NCBI RefSeq assembly: GCF_001545035.1 | Contig: NZ_FCOJ02000021.1 | Coordinates: forward strand, 1-64,000 | Source: Caballeronia glebae | GTDB taxonomy: Bacteria; Pseudomonadota; Gammaproteobacteria; Burkholderiales; Burkholderiaceae | Direction: 5' to 3' | DNA length: 64,000 nt | Shown: positions 1 through 8,590 of the stretch, piece by piece | Layout of the letters: each line of letters opens with the position of its first letter | How positions within the stretch are numbered: position 1 is the first letter of the stretch | Translations under genes and position numbers: made by a program | The notes under the pieces: model-generated | Told to the model about the DNA's origin: nothing | What the model saw: the letters and a program-made list of their open reading frames with translations, nothing else | The model's database searches: none

Positions 1-75
1 CGACAGCACACCGGCTCAGCAACCGCTTGCCGCCTGACCGGGCCCCGCCTGGCAAACACCAGATTTGACAATAAC

Positions 76-399
76 TCATCCTTCAGAGGTCGACTCTTTG
101 GGCGAGCGGAGGTCGCCGACGAGTGCGAACGTATTGACCTTCTTGCTGCAGACCCAGTCCTTTGATCCTTCCGAGAACGTAAGGAAGTGCGGCAAAGTTA
201 GGTGATGTTCAAACGCGTCTGCGTCTTCGTAGACTTCGTAGAGAAAAAATTGAGTTCCAGTAATGCTGCGACAGACATCGAAGACGAGGCAATCTCGTTC
301 TTGCCGCAGCGAATCTTCGGCATTTTCAATCACTGCTCTCTCGAAAGCTTCCGCATGTTCCGACTTCACCACAAATTCAACTGCCACAACAAACATATC
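76..399 (-). CDS. ABM-domain monooxygenase-like protein (putative quinol monooxygenase / LsrG-like)
   Basis: A 107-residue protein with the compact ferredoxin-like fold pattern of the antibiotic biosynthesis monooxygenase family: it opens MFVVAVEFVVK and carries the typical Y-E-x-Y-x-D-x-x-A-F-x-x-H segment in its second half. Members are small cofactor-free oxygenases or isomerases acting on quinols or carbonyl compounds. The start at 399 follows a GAGAGG Shine-Dalgarno; a longer in-frame extension to 588 would overlap the upstream gene and looks non-coding. It is last in a dctA-dehydrogenase-ABM run on one strand, so it probably serves the same substrate. The exact reaction cannot be read from sequence. 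Confidence 0.75.
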   Translation of the reverse strand, partial: DMFVVAVEFVVKSEHAEAFERAVIENAEDSLRQERDCLVFDVCRSITGTQFFLYEVYEDADAFEHHLTLPHFLTFSEGSKDWVCSKKVNTFALVGDLRSPKESTSEG

Positions 400-514
400 A
401 ACCTCTCGGATATTAAAGGTGCGGGAAGGACTTTCGGCCTGAAGACCGAACGCCGAAAGGATGATCGCCCAATTGGGTGGAGCGAGCGCCCTCTCGAATC
501 CAAGGTTCCTCCCT

Positions 515-1582
515 TCAGAGAGAAACCTCAAAGTCAACGTCATGCTTGCGACCGAGTTCCGCAAGTTCACGCGCAAGCGCGGGGCCAATAGGAACGCCGT
601 TTTCGCGATGCTTGATCAGAGCAAGGTACTCGCGCTCTCCCGGCATATAAATGCGGTCAACGCCGGTGGCCTTTTTAGCATTTCGCAAATCTGCAATCGC
701 TCTGTCCATTCGGTCGAGGTAGCTTTCCAGATCGTCGAACGACGACACAGGCAATACTCCGAACAGATGGCCGCTGTTTTGCGCGTCTGCGGTCTTTTCG
801 TAGAGTTCGCCAACGTCACGCCCGAATGCTGCACCGGAGAGCATCGTGCTCAGGAGTCCGACAGTAAGCGTCAAGGCGTAGCCCTTTGGACCGCCGACTG
901 GAATCACGAAGCCCTTGAGTGCCTCGGCAGCATCTGTTGTCGGCAAGCCGTCAGGGCCCGTCGCCCAATCCGAGGGGATCGGCTTTCCTTCCTTCGCAGC
1001 AACAATAATCTTGCCTCGTGCGGCGACGCTGCAGGCCATGTCAAGGACGACCGGAAACGGCTCACGACTCGGGAATGCAATAGCAAACGGATTGTTTCCA
1101 AGCATGGCCTCAGCGCCGCCCCACGGGGCCATGTGGTTTATAGCGCCGATTGTAAAGCTAAATCCAATCATTCCCTTTCGGGCCGCCATCTCGGCGTAGT
1201 ACGCGGCGGTGCCAAAATGATTGCTGTTCCGAACCGCAACAAAGGAGACGTCGCCTTCGGCAGCCTTTTCGATGGCGATCTCCATCGCTTTGACGCCTAC
1301 GAAGTGACCAAGTCCGTTGTCTCCATCGACAACTGCGGTCGTACGCGTTTGCCGTACGATGTTGACCTTTGGTGTTGGATTCGTACCGCCGTCCAGGATT
1401 CGTTTGATGTAGATAGGCAGGCGCACGATTCCATGCGATGCGACGCCTCGAAGGTCGGCTTCGATAAGGTTGCTTGCGACTAGCTCTGCTTCGTCGGCAG
1501 GTACTCCCACCCGCGACAGCATATTAACGGAGTATTGAAGCAGCGTCGATTCAGGGATAAGAAGGCTGTTTTCAGCGGTCAT
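515..1582 (-). CDS. Ldh family (malate/L-lactate/ureidoglycolate dehydrogenase, Ldh_2) oxidoreductase
   Basis: This is a 355-residue NAD(P)-dependent dehydrogenase of the malate/L-lactate dehydrogenase type, unrelated to Rossmann lactate dehydrogenases. Recognisable features are SHGIVR at residues 49-54, which carries the conserved histidine, and NHFG at 121-124, plus a glycine-rich PVGGPKGYALTL segment near residue 230. Relatives oxidise 2-hydroxy acids such as malate, 3-sulfolactate or ureidoglycolate. It starts 41 bases after the dctA stop, so it is almost certainly co-transcribed with that C4-dicarboxylate carrier. A 2-hydroxy-dicarboxylate is therefore the best-guess substrate (inference). 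Confidence 0.88.
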   Translation of the reverse strand: MTAENSLLIPESTLLQYSVNMLSRVGVPADEAELVASNLIEADLRGVASHGIVRLPIYIKRILDGGTNPTPKVNIVRQTRTTAVVDGDNGLGHFVGVKAMEIAIEKAAEGDVSFVAVRNSNHFGTAAYYAEMAARKGMIGFSFTIGAINHMAPWGGAEAMLGNNPFAIAFPSREPFPVVLDMACSVAARGKIIVAAKEGKPIPSDWATGPDGLPTTDAAEALKGFVIPVGGPKGYALTLTVGLLSTMLSGAAFGRDVGELYEKTADAQNSGHLFGVLPVSSFDDLESYLDRMDRAIADLRNAKKATGVDRIYMPGEREYLALIKHRENGVPIGPALARELAELGRKHDVDFEVSL

Positions 1583-1623
1583 GATGTTGTCCAGGTTCGA
1601 TTGTTCCAGTGTCCTATCAAGGC

Positions 1624-2937
1624 TTATCGGAAGGAGCGACGCTCAGTAAGAATCGACCTCATCTGCACGGTGTCCAACCCTCCTTCCCGCTTTGCCGTGA
1701 CCAAAGTTGCCACTACGTTTCCAATCACATTTACGATGGCCCGCCCTTCGCTGATCATTCGATCAATTCCGAGAAGCATCGCTACGGCGGCCACGGGTAT
1801 AGCCGGCACCAATGCAATCGTTGCAACGAGCGCCACGAAGCCGGCGCCAGGCACCCCTGCCGACCCTTTGGTTGTGAGCGAAGCGACGCCCAGAATCAGA
1901 AGTTGGTGGCCGATGGTCAGCTCCACGTTCATCGCCTGGGCGATAAATAGAACGGCCAGCGTGATGTAGATATTTGTACCGTCCGAATTGAAAACGTAAC
2001 CCGCTGGCATCACAAGCCCAACGACACCTTTTTCACAGCCCAATTTCTCCAGCTTTTCCATGAGCGATGGGAGCGCAGCATCCGACGACGAGGTCGCGAG
2101 TACAAGGAACAACTCGTCTTTGAAATAGCGCAAAACAGAGAAAATGTTGAAGTCGCACCAGAGACCAACGGCGCCTAGAACGAATACAACAAAGAGCGCG
2201 GACGTGACGTAAAACGTGAGGACTAAAAACGCCAGCGATTGGAGCGAACCAATACCAAACTTCCCAATGGTGAATGCCATCGCTCCAAACGCACCAAGGG
2301 GCGCAAACCGCATGACGATACCAATGATGCCGAAAATGACATGGGAGCACGAGTCGACCATGTCACGAACGGGCTTTCCACGTTCCCCAACCCGGCGTAG
2401 CACGATACCCATCAACAAAGACACAAACACGATAGGCAAAACGCTGTCTGCGGTGAACGCGCCGAGCAGTGTTGATGGGATGATGTTGAGGAAAAACTCC
2501 GTGAGGCCTTGGCCGTGCGCGCTGCTGACATACTGCTTAATGGAGCCGGCGTCGAGGTGTGCAGCCGCTACATTAAATCCCACACCAGGCTTCAGCACGT
2601 TGGCAACAAGCAAGCCAATAAGGAGAGCAATCGTCGAAAAGATCTCGAAATAAACGACTGCGAATCCTCCAACCCGACCTACCTTTCCAACGCTTTGCAT
2701 TCCCGCAATGCCAGAGACAACCGTAAAAAATATAACCAAGCCGATTGTCATCTTAATAAGCTTGATAAAACCGTCGCCAAACGGCTTCATTGCGACTGCA
2801 AGCTGCGGTGAGAAATAGCCCAGTGCGATGCCGATAGTAACGGCAATCAGGACCTGGACATAAAGGTTGCGCTTAACAAAGCCGAGCGTTCCGCGTGTGC
2901 TCTGCTTGTGCGCAGTCTGTTCGACCGACAGCGACAT
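1624..2937 (-). CDS. dctA: C4-dicarboxylate:cation symporter (DctA-like, DAACS family)
   Basis: An inner-membrane secondary carrier of about 437 residues. The family's serine-rich re-entrant loop (ATSSSDAALPSLMEKL) and the substrate/cation site NSDGTNIY are both present, along with several hydrophobic helices. DctA proteins import succinate, fumarate and malate with protons or sodium. An AGGAG lies 7 bases before the ATG at 2937, which favours this start over an upstream in-frame one at 2970. It heads a run with the Ldh-type dehydrogenase and the ABM protein. It is transcribed away from a FadR-type regulator gene, with repeated TGGTATG motifs between them. Confidence 0.92.
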   Translation of the reverse strand: MSLSVEQTAHKQSTRGTLGFVKRNLYVQVLIAVTIGIALGYFSPQLAVAMKPFGDGFIKLIKMTIGLVIFFTVVSGIAGMQSVGKVGRVGGFAVVYFEIFSTIALLIGLLVANVLKPGVGFNVAAAHLDAGSIKQYVSSAHGQGLTEFFLNIIPSTLLGAFTADSVLPIVFVSLLMGIVLRRVGERGKPVRDMVDSCSHVIFGIIGIVMRFAPLGAFGAMAFTIGKFGIGSLQSLAFLVLTFYVTSALFVVFVLGAVGLWCDFNIFSVLRYFKDELFLVLATSSSDAALPSLMEKLEKLGCEKGVVGLVMPAGYVFNSDGTNIYITLAVLFIAQAMNVELTIGHQLLILGVASLTTKGSAGVPGAGFVALVATIALVPAIPVAAVAMLLGIDRMISEGRAIVNVIGNVVATLVTAKREGGLDTVQMRSILTERRSFR

Positions 2938-2972
2938 TTGAGTCTCCTGTTCCGTTTGTGGCACACGCACTC

Positions 2973-3114
2973 TGGTATGCGTATCACCTATAGACCTATC
3001 ATACCACCGTGATCGCGCCTGATTGCGTTGTGATGGCGCGGGGTTTACCCCCGGATCGCCGCTTGGCAGGTCACAATCTGCCTAAGTCAGGCTCACGTCG
3101 CTGGTATGATAGGT
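2973..3114. promoter_or_regulatory. Candidate GntR operator region with repeated TGGTATG half-sites
   Basis: In the divergent gap between dctA and the FadR-type regulator, TGGTATG occurs at 2973-2979, its reverse complement CATACCA at 3000-3006, and TGGTATG again at 3102-3108. The last two are the cores of an exact 13-bp inverted pair, ACCTATCATACCA (2994-3006) and TGGTATGATAGGT (3102-3114). Placement beside a GntR gene and spacing of about 110 bp suggest paired operators controlling both directions. The link to this regulator is inference. Confidence 0.5.
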
Positions 3115-3175
3115 AACAGGCGCGGACAAACTGCTCCTCTAAGTCCGCTAATGTGTCCCCTTTAAGACGGGTGCT

Positions 3176-3919
3176 ATGGCTCTAATCGTTGAACCCATCC
3201 GACGCCGAAAAATATCTGAGGAAATTTGCGAGCAGTTGCAGGCGATGATGCTCCGCGGGGAGCTCAAGCCCGAGCAGCAGTTGCCGTCTGAGCGAGAACT
3301 CATGTCCATGTTCGGCGTCGGCCGCACCTCGGTTAGAGAGGCGCTTTTCGCGCTCCAACGCATGGGCCTTGTGGCCATTCGCAATGGCGAGCGCGCGTCG
3401 GTCACAAGGCCGACGGCTAAGTCGGTCGTTGAGGAGTTATCCGGCGCGGTTAAGCACATCCTGGCCGACGAGAAAGGTGTCAAGGACTTGCAACAAGCTC
3501 GAGCCATGTTCGAAGCGATGCTGGTGCGCTACGCCGCAGCCCATGCGACGAAGAGTGACCTGCATAGACTGAAGTCAGCGTTGGACGCAAACGAAGCCGC
3601 TATTGGGTCGACGGACGAGTTCACACGCACCGACATTGGGTTTCATCTCGTGCTCGCGGAAATTCCTCAGAACTCGATATTCACTTCGCTGCACATGGCG
3701 CTTGCCTCGTGGCTCGCGGAACAGCGAACCGTTTCGCTACGAGCGGACGACGCTGAACGAGCCGCTTATCAAGCACATAAAAAAGTCTACGAAGCCGTTA
3801 CATCCGGCAGGCCGGACGCTGCAGAAAGGGCAATGCTCGAGCACCTTGGGCAGGTGGAAACTTTCTACTGGCGAGAGGTAAAAGACGCAGCCGATGGCGA
3901 AGTCGTAGACTCTAAATGA
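3176..3919 (+). CDS. GntR-family transcriptional regulator, FadR/FCD type
   Basis: The 247-residue protein has an N-terminal winged helix of GntR type (roughly residues 12-72, with LPSERELMSMFGVGRTSVREAL as the core) and an all-helical FCD effector domain after it. The DNA-binding half follows the FadR pattern closely. FCD regulators usually sense short-chain carboxylic acids and repress neighbouring transport and oxidation genes. It is divergent from dctA and shares with it the TGGTATG repeats, so it is the obvious regulator of the dctA-ldh-ABM set. Confidence 0.9.
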   Translation: MALIVEPIRRRKISEEICEQLQAMMLRGELKPEQQLPSERELMSMFGVGRTSVREALFALQRMGLVAIRNGERASVTRPTAKSVVEELSGAVKHILADEKGVKDLQQARAMFEAMLVRYAAAHATKSDLHRLKSALDANEAAIGSTDEFTRTDIGFHLVLAEIPQNSIFTSLHMALASWLAEQRTVSLRADDAERAAYQAHKKVYEAVTSGRPDAAERAMLEHLGQVETFYWREVKDAADGEVVDSK

Positions 3920-4225
3920 CGCTGCTCTTGCATTAATGCCATGCCGTTCGACCCCAAACTACAGGCGCCTGCGTCCACAGCGAGGAGCGCTCGTGAATCA
4001 AGCGCTGCATGGTTTTCTGAACAGCTCGCGATGCTGCGTGTTGCGGCATAGCATGCGGGATGCAAAGGCAGCCCTCTCGTTAATTCGAAGAACTACCGTT
4101 GGCCTCTCGCGACGGCTCGGGCAGAAAGAACTCCGTCGCTCCGCCTCTCGTTGACATCGGCTTAGATAGACGGCGCACAGGATTGACGTGGGTCACCGGC
4201 AAGGGTCGCGAGCGCGGCTGCAGGT
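3920..4225. other. Intergenic region, no gene recognised
   Basis: This separates the end of the FadR-type regulator from the end of the CitE-like gene, which converge on it. Short open frames cross it on both strands but none has a convincing ribosome site or family resemblance. No strong intrinsic terminator was seen. Confidence 0.5.
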
Positions 4226-5047
4226 TTAGTTTGCATCCGCCAATTCGAGCAGACTTCGGGCACGTAATACAACCGGTCGGTCCACCATCTCTCCATCAAC
4301 CGAGACAACTCCTCCGGCAGAAAGCTCGAATGCATCAAGGACACGCCTAGCCCAGTCGATCTCCGCCTCAGAAGGAGCATACGAAGCATTGACCGTCAGC
4401 ACTTGCTTCGGATGAATGCAGAGCTTGCCAGCAAAACCCCATCGCCTGCCGTTCACCGTGTCGCGACGCAGGCATTCAGCGTCATTGATTTCAGTCGTGA
4501 CACCATCAATTGGAGCGCTAATGCCTGCAACTCGCGAGGCAGTGGACAACTGCGCACGGTAAGAGTTCAGCTCTGCATTCTCGAGTTCCATTTTCATGTC
4601 GGCCATGAAATCGAGCGTGCCGAACATGAGCTGCCTGACAAAGGGAGCTTTCGCGATCTGCAAAGTGTCCCACATGCCACGTGCGCTCTCGATAAGCGGA
4701 TAGACGGGCGTCTTCGCTTTGATGCGTGAAATTAGGTCGACAACATCTGACGCGCTCTCCGTTTTTGGGAGAACAATCCCACTAACTCCCGGCAACTTGC
4801 ACAACAACGCGTCTTGTTCATACCACGGAGTTCCTCGGGCATTTACGCGGATGATTACCTTACGCTCTAGGTTCACAAACTCCGAAATCATGCGACGCGC
4901 GTCATCCTTGTCGTCCGATGCAACAGCGTCCTCCAAATCGATGATGACCGCATCAGCGCCACTCCCGAGCGCCTTCGCAAAGCGCTCGGGCTTGTTGCCG
5001 GGAACAAAGAGAAAGGACCGGCAGGTATGGTTGCTAGTCTGGGGCAT
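4226..5047 (-). CDS. HpcH/HpaI aldolase / CitE-like CoA-ester lyase (probable citramalyl-CoA lyase)
   Basis: A 273-residue TIM-barrel lyase of the CitE/Mcl group. The opening RSFLFVPGNKPERF, the acidic metal-binding patch IIDLEDAV near residue 37, and YPLIESARG near residue 119 are hallmarks. Such enzymes cleave citramalyl-CoA, malyl-CoA or citryl-CoA to an acyl-CoA and a keto acid. An AAGGAAG stands 6 bases before the ATG. It begins 24 bases after the stop of the Meh/Ich-like hydratase, whose product would be citramalyl-CoA. Cleavage to acetyl-CoA plus pyruvate is therefore the most economical reading, though malyl-CoA cannot be excluded. Confidence 0.88.
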   Translation of the reverse strand: MPQTSNHTCRSFLFVPGNKPERFAKALGSGADAVIIDLEDAVASDDKDDARRMISEFVNLERKVIIRVNARGTPWYEQDALLCKLPGVSGIVLPKTESASDVVDLISRIKAKTPVYPLIESARGMWDTLQIAKAPFVRQLMFGTLDFMADMKMELENAELNSYRAQLSTASRVAGISAPIDGVTTEINDAECLRRDTVNGRRWGFAGKLCIHPKQVLTVNASYAPSEAEIDWARRVLDAFELSAGGVVSVDGEMVDRPVVLRARSLLELADAN

Positions 5048-5071
5048 CGTACTTCCTTTGATAGTTTCGTT

Positions 5072-5932
5072 TCAACGACTTTCGAAATGAGCGCTGGCCT
5101 GCATGCCTAACGAACCGCGGGTATCAATGACCCGCATTTGCAACAGACTTGAATCGTCCGCATCGGCCCACGCCTGAAGCTCGAAGGCTTCATCGACGAA
5201 CAGTGGACTGAGTCCTTTAAACTCGAACTGGCTCAGTCGAGAGTTTGGCCTGCAACTGGTAGCGAAATTTTGCAAGAGTGTTGCGGTAAGCGGACCGTGC
5301 ACAACAAGATTTCGGTAACCCTCTACCTCGCAGGCATACGGCTTGTCGTAATGAATGCGATGCCCATTGAACGTCAGTGCGGAGTAGCGAAACAGAAGCG
5401 TGCTATCCGCAGTGACGGCCTGTCTGAACTCAACAGGGGCATCAGGTGCGGTCTCTGCCCTCGACGATGCGGAGGACGCCTCGCGATAAACAATGTCTTG
5501 TTCTTCGACAATGCAGTCGGCCCCTTTCACGCCCGTTCGATGCTCGACGGTGACAAAGCAGAGCTTGCCTGCCCTGCCCTCTTTCTTGACCAGCTTCGTG
5601 ATTCGACTCCTGCGCGTCACGTCCGAGCCGATTGGCACTTCCTGAAGATACTGCATCCTGCTGCCCGCCCACATGCGGCGTGGCAGCGGTACCGGCGGTA
5701 GAAAACTGCTTTGAGTATCGCGACGTGGATGCCCATCTTTGCCGAGTTCGCCGCGGCGGGCGACCGGATTGAAGAAGAGCCATTGCCATCCGGCAGGCAG
5801 CGCGCAACCAATGGCGAGGTCCATCGACACATCGAGTGTAGCTGCGAGCGCGTCGACCCGGCGTGCATCGACGTGCTCATGCAGAATTTCAGTGCGGCTC
5901 GTCCAGCCAGCGTAGAGAGTGTCGAATTCCAT
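5072..5932 (-). CDS. FAS1-like/MaoC-type acyl-CoA hydratase (mesaconyl-C4-CoA or itaconyl-CoA hydratase-like)
   Basis: This is a roughly 286-residue double hot-dog hydratase. The segments GHPRR, FLPPVPLPRRMWAGSR and FRYSALTFNGHRIHYD are characteristic of the group containing mesaconyl-C4-CoA hydratase (Meh) and itaconyl-CoA hydratase (Ich), both giving citramalyl-CoA. The C-terminal half holds the R-x-H-x-D and VVHGPL hydratase elements. The start at 5932 (MEFDTLYAGW) matches the family N-terminus. An ATG at 5959 overlapping the MFS stop as TAATG is the alternative, and either way it is translationally coupled. The CitE-like lyase follows directly. Confidence 0.85.
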   Translation of the reverse strand: MEFDTLYAGWTSRTEILHEHVDARRVDALAATLDVSMDLAIGCALPAGWQWLFFNPVARRGELGKDGHPRRDTQSSFLPPVPLPRRMWAGSRMQYLQEVPIGSDVTRRSRITKLVKKEGRAGKLCFVTVEHRTGVKGADCIVEEQDIVYREASSASSRAETAPDAPVEFRQAVTADSTLLFRYSALTFNGHRIHYDKPYACEVEGYRNLVVHGPLTATLLQNFATSCRPNSRLSQFEFKGLSPLFVDEAFELQAWADADDSSLLQMRVIDTRGSLGMQASAHFESR

Positions 5933-5958
5933 TTCTTGTTCCCGTCCTTCGAGTACCA

Positions 5959-7284
5959 TTAGCCCCGTTGCTCACGCGCCAGCTCAGCATGCCCGATGGC
6001 TTCCTTTTTTCGCTTCGCTCCCGAACGGGCTGCGAGCAGGAGAGCGCCGCCCACAACGCCGGCCACACCAAGTGCTACAAACGAAGGGCCGAAACCAGGG
6101 GACAAAGACTTCGTGTAGCCCACGATGAGTGGCCCCAGAAACTGCCCGAGGAAACTCCCTCCTCCAATCACGATGCCAACCGCGGGCACCGCCTTGCGCA
6201 GCGGCAAAATCTCTGTGAGATAGGATGAGATGAGCGGCGTCGGCATTTTCAGCATGAAACCAATTGCGAGAATCAGTGCAATCTGAACGTAGAGAAGCTG
6301 CGCGGAGACGCTCGCAAGGACACACAAGCACACGCCGGAGACAATCATCGGCACAGCGGCATGCCAGCGGCGTTCTTGGCCATGTTTGTCGGAGCGACTT
6401 GTGATGTAGTAGATGCCGAGCATCGACATAACGAAAGGTGCGCCGGAAAGCACGCCGACCATCATCCCGCTGATGCGGTTGTCAGACTTAAAAATCGTAG
6501 GCAGCCAAAGTGTGAGGCCATACAGAATGATTTGGCTGCAGGCGAAACCGATGAGGAGCATCCAGACCGACGGCTCTTTGAAGATGGTGGCCCAAGAATC
6601 GACTTCTCTGTCCGCATGCGTGGCTTGCTCCTCAGCCAGAGAATTTTCGATCGTCTTGCGGTCAGGCGCAGACAGCCAGCGGGCCGCTTCAAGGCTTCGC
6701 GGAATCGCGAAGAACCACACGATGCAGAAGAGAACGGCCGGCAAGCCTTCAACCACCATCATGACGCGCCAGTTGTGATGCGCAAGAACAGCAGCGGAAA
6801 TCGGTCCCGCAAGGAATCCGCCGGCCGCAACGCTCAGATTCCACACGCCGAAAGCGCGGCCGCGCTCCGGCTTCAGAAACCACTGCGCGAGCAGCATCGA
6901 GGTGGCCGCGTAGATTGGACCTTCTGCGAGGCCAAGCACGAACCGAATCGCGAGCAGTTCTTCGAAGGTACGCGCAAAGCCAGTGAACATGGCTATACAG
7001 CCAAACAGGACGAGACAAATCCCGATGAGTTTGCGGGGGCCGAGGCGGAGCGCGAGAATGCCCGCGAGCAACTGCGTAACGATGTAACCCCAGGCAAACG
7101 CGCCGCCAATCCATCCTGCCTGGACCGAGGTCAAGCCCATTTCCTTTGTGATGTGGGGCAGCGCCATCCCCACGTTCACCCTGTCGAAGAAGGAAATCAT
7201 GTACATAATGAAGGCGGCTGGCATGATAATCAGCCAGCGCTTCTTCAAGGTGTCCGATAGCGGAATTCCAGTGTTTGCGTTCAT
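5959..7284 (-). CDS. MFS transporter (ACS/anion:cation symporter type)
   Basis: A 441-residue, roughly 12-helix inner-membrane carrier. FFDRVNVGMALPHITKEMGL is the usual first-helix signature of the ACS family, which moves organic anions such as tartrate, phthalate and hexuronates. An AGGAGA lies 8 bases before the ATG at 7284. It sits between the Mct-like and Meh-like genes, so a C5-type dicarboxylate or a precursor of it is the likely cargo (inference). Its stop overlaps a possible start of the hydratase gene by one base. Confidence 0.9.
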   Translation of the reverse strand: MNANTGIPLSDTLKKRWLIIMPAAFIMYMISFFDRVNVGMALPHITKEMGLTSVQAGWIGGAFAWGYIVTQLLAGILALRLGPRKLIGICLVLFGCIAMFTGFARTFEELLAIRFVLGLAEGPIYAATSMLLAQWFLKPERGRAFGVWNLSVAAGGFLAGPISAAVLAHHNWRVMMVVEGLPAVLFCIVWFFAIPRSLEAARWLSAPDRKTIENSLAEEQATHADREVDSWATIFKEPSVWMLLIGFACSQIILYGLTLWLPTIFKSDNRISGMMVGVLSGAPFVMSMLGIYYITSRSDKHGQERRWHAAVPMIVSGVCLCVLASVSAQLLYVQIALILAIGFMLKMPTPLISSYLTEILPLRKAVPAVGIVIGGGSFLGQFLGPLIVGYTKSLSPGFGPSFVALGVAGVVGGALLLAARSGAKRKKEAIGHAELAREQRG

Positions 7285-7338
7285 TGTTTCGTCTCCTGCA
7301 TCAGTGCGCGCGTGGCGCCGTCGTGTCATTCGTATCTG

Positions 7339-8586
7339 CTATGCAAACGTGGGGTCCTGCTCGGGGCCAGCGACAATGCGCGCATCGTGCAGTCGCCCGA
7401 TAGCACCGCTATCAAGGCCAAGCAGGCCGCTCAGCACTTCGTCCGTGTGCGTTCCGAGGTATGGCGCAGACTTCATGGGCTCTCGAGGTAATGCTGGCGC
7501 CCGCACAGCGGCGCCGGCGCTCATGTGTTCACCGATGCCGGGTGTTACCGCGCGTTCGAAGACCGGGTTCGTGAGCGATGCTCGAGGGTCGTTTGCCAAC
7601 AATTCCGTCACAGTTTGATACTGCCCCCAGCACACTTTGTTTTCTTCGAGTGCTATCTTCACCTCGGTGAACGGACGCTCGGCAAACCACGGCTCAATCA
7701 ACGCAGCGATTTTGTCACGCGCTTCGAACCGCTGTGCCTCGTCGCTGAAATCAAGTCCTGTCTTGTCCTGGAGCGATGCGATTGCGTCCGCGATGTCGCA
7801 GCAGCGAATGAGTGCCTTCCATTGGCCCGCTGAAATCGCAACAACCATCACTCTCTGGCTGTCCTTGGTCGCGAAGTCGCGGCCGAATGCACCGTAGAGA
7901 TGGTTGCCAATTGACGGGCGCTCTTGTTGAAGCAACTCCGCTTCGGAGAGCACCCCAAGGTGCGAAAGCGCACTGAACGCAATGTCAGCGAGGGCAAGTT
8001 TCAGTTCACTTCCCGCTCCCGTGATGCGTCGATGATTGACTGCCGCCAGAACGGCGAACGCGGCTTGATATGCACACGCAATGTCCCACGCCGGGAGCAC
8101 GTGATTCACCGGATGCTCCACCGAGCCGCCGCCCGTGACCGCCGGATAGCCTGTAGCACAGTTGACCGTATAGTCCACAGCTGTACTGCCGTCTCCGTTG
8201 CCCTGAATCGTGCACGTGATGACGTCATGCCGGCGCTGCTCAAGCAACTCATGGGAAAGCCAAGGCGTCCCGATATTGGTGAGCAACACTCCCGCATCCT
8301 CTCCAGGTGCAGTGACAAGCGCTTGGATAAGCTCGCGCCCCTCCGGTCTGCGCAGGTCGATGGCAATTGAGCGCTTGCCCTTGTTGAGCGAGGTCCAATA
8401 GAGGCTGCGTCCTCGACCTTGTGGATGTGGCATCCGCGGCATGCGACCGTAGTCAATGCCGCCACCAATGTTGTCGATGCGGATGACGTCCGCTCCGTAT
8501 TGCGCGAGCGTGAGACCGGCGAGCGGTGCGGCGATGAATGCGGAACTTTCGATAACCCGCAGTTTGCTAATAAACGGATAGGTCAT
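7339..8586 (-). CDS. Family III CoA-transferase, 2-methylfumaryl-CoA isomerase (Mct)-like
   Basis: The 415-residue protein belongs to the CaiB/BaiF fold, but its pattern is the distinctive one I recall for the intramolecular transferase Mct of the 3-hydroxypropionate bicycle. Examples are IESSAFIAAPLAGLTLAQ, SLNKGKRSIAIDLR, VNHVLPAWDI (with the candidate nucleophile Asp168), HLYGAFGRDF and IGRLHDARIVAGP. Mct shifts CoA from C1 to C4 of mesaconate without a free acid. The start at 8586 lies 4 bases after the enoyl-CoA hydratase stop; a longer frame to 8829 just overlaps that gene. The neighbouring Meh/Ich-like and CitE-like genes would complete conversion to acetyl-CoA and pyruvate. Substrate assignment rests on remembered similarity. 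Confidence 0.82.
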   Translation of the reverse strand: MTYPFISKLRVIESSAFIAAPLAGLTLAQYGADVIRIDNIGGGIDYGRMPRMPHPQGRGRSLYWTSLNKGKRSIAIDLRRPEGRELIQALVTAPGEDAGVLLTNIGTPWLSHELLEQRRHDVITCTIQGNGDGSTAVDYTVNCATGYPAVTGGGSVEHPVNHVLPAWDIACAYQAAFAVLAAVNHRRITGAGSELKLALADIAFSALSHLGVLSEAELLQQERPSIGNHLYGAFGRDFATKDSQRVMVVAISAGQWKALIRCCDIADAIASLQDKTGLDFSDEAQRFEARDKIAALIEPWFAERPFTEVKIALEENKVCWGQYQTVTELLANDPRASLTNPVFERAVTPGIGEHMSAGAAVRAPALPREPMKSAPYLGTHTDEVLSGLLGLDSGAIGRLHDARIVAGPEQDPTFA

Positions 8587-8590
8587 GGTC

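Noticed and set aside
461..1483. 340-codon open frame on the plus strand
   Set aside because: It lies antisense to the Ldh-type dehydrogenase and has non-protein-like composition.
4226..8586. Autotrophic 3-hydroxypropionate bicycle
   Set aside because: Only the last three enzyme types are present; carboxylases, malonyl-CoA reductase and propionyl-CoA synthase are absent, so catabolic use is far more likely.
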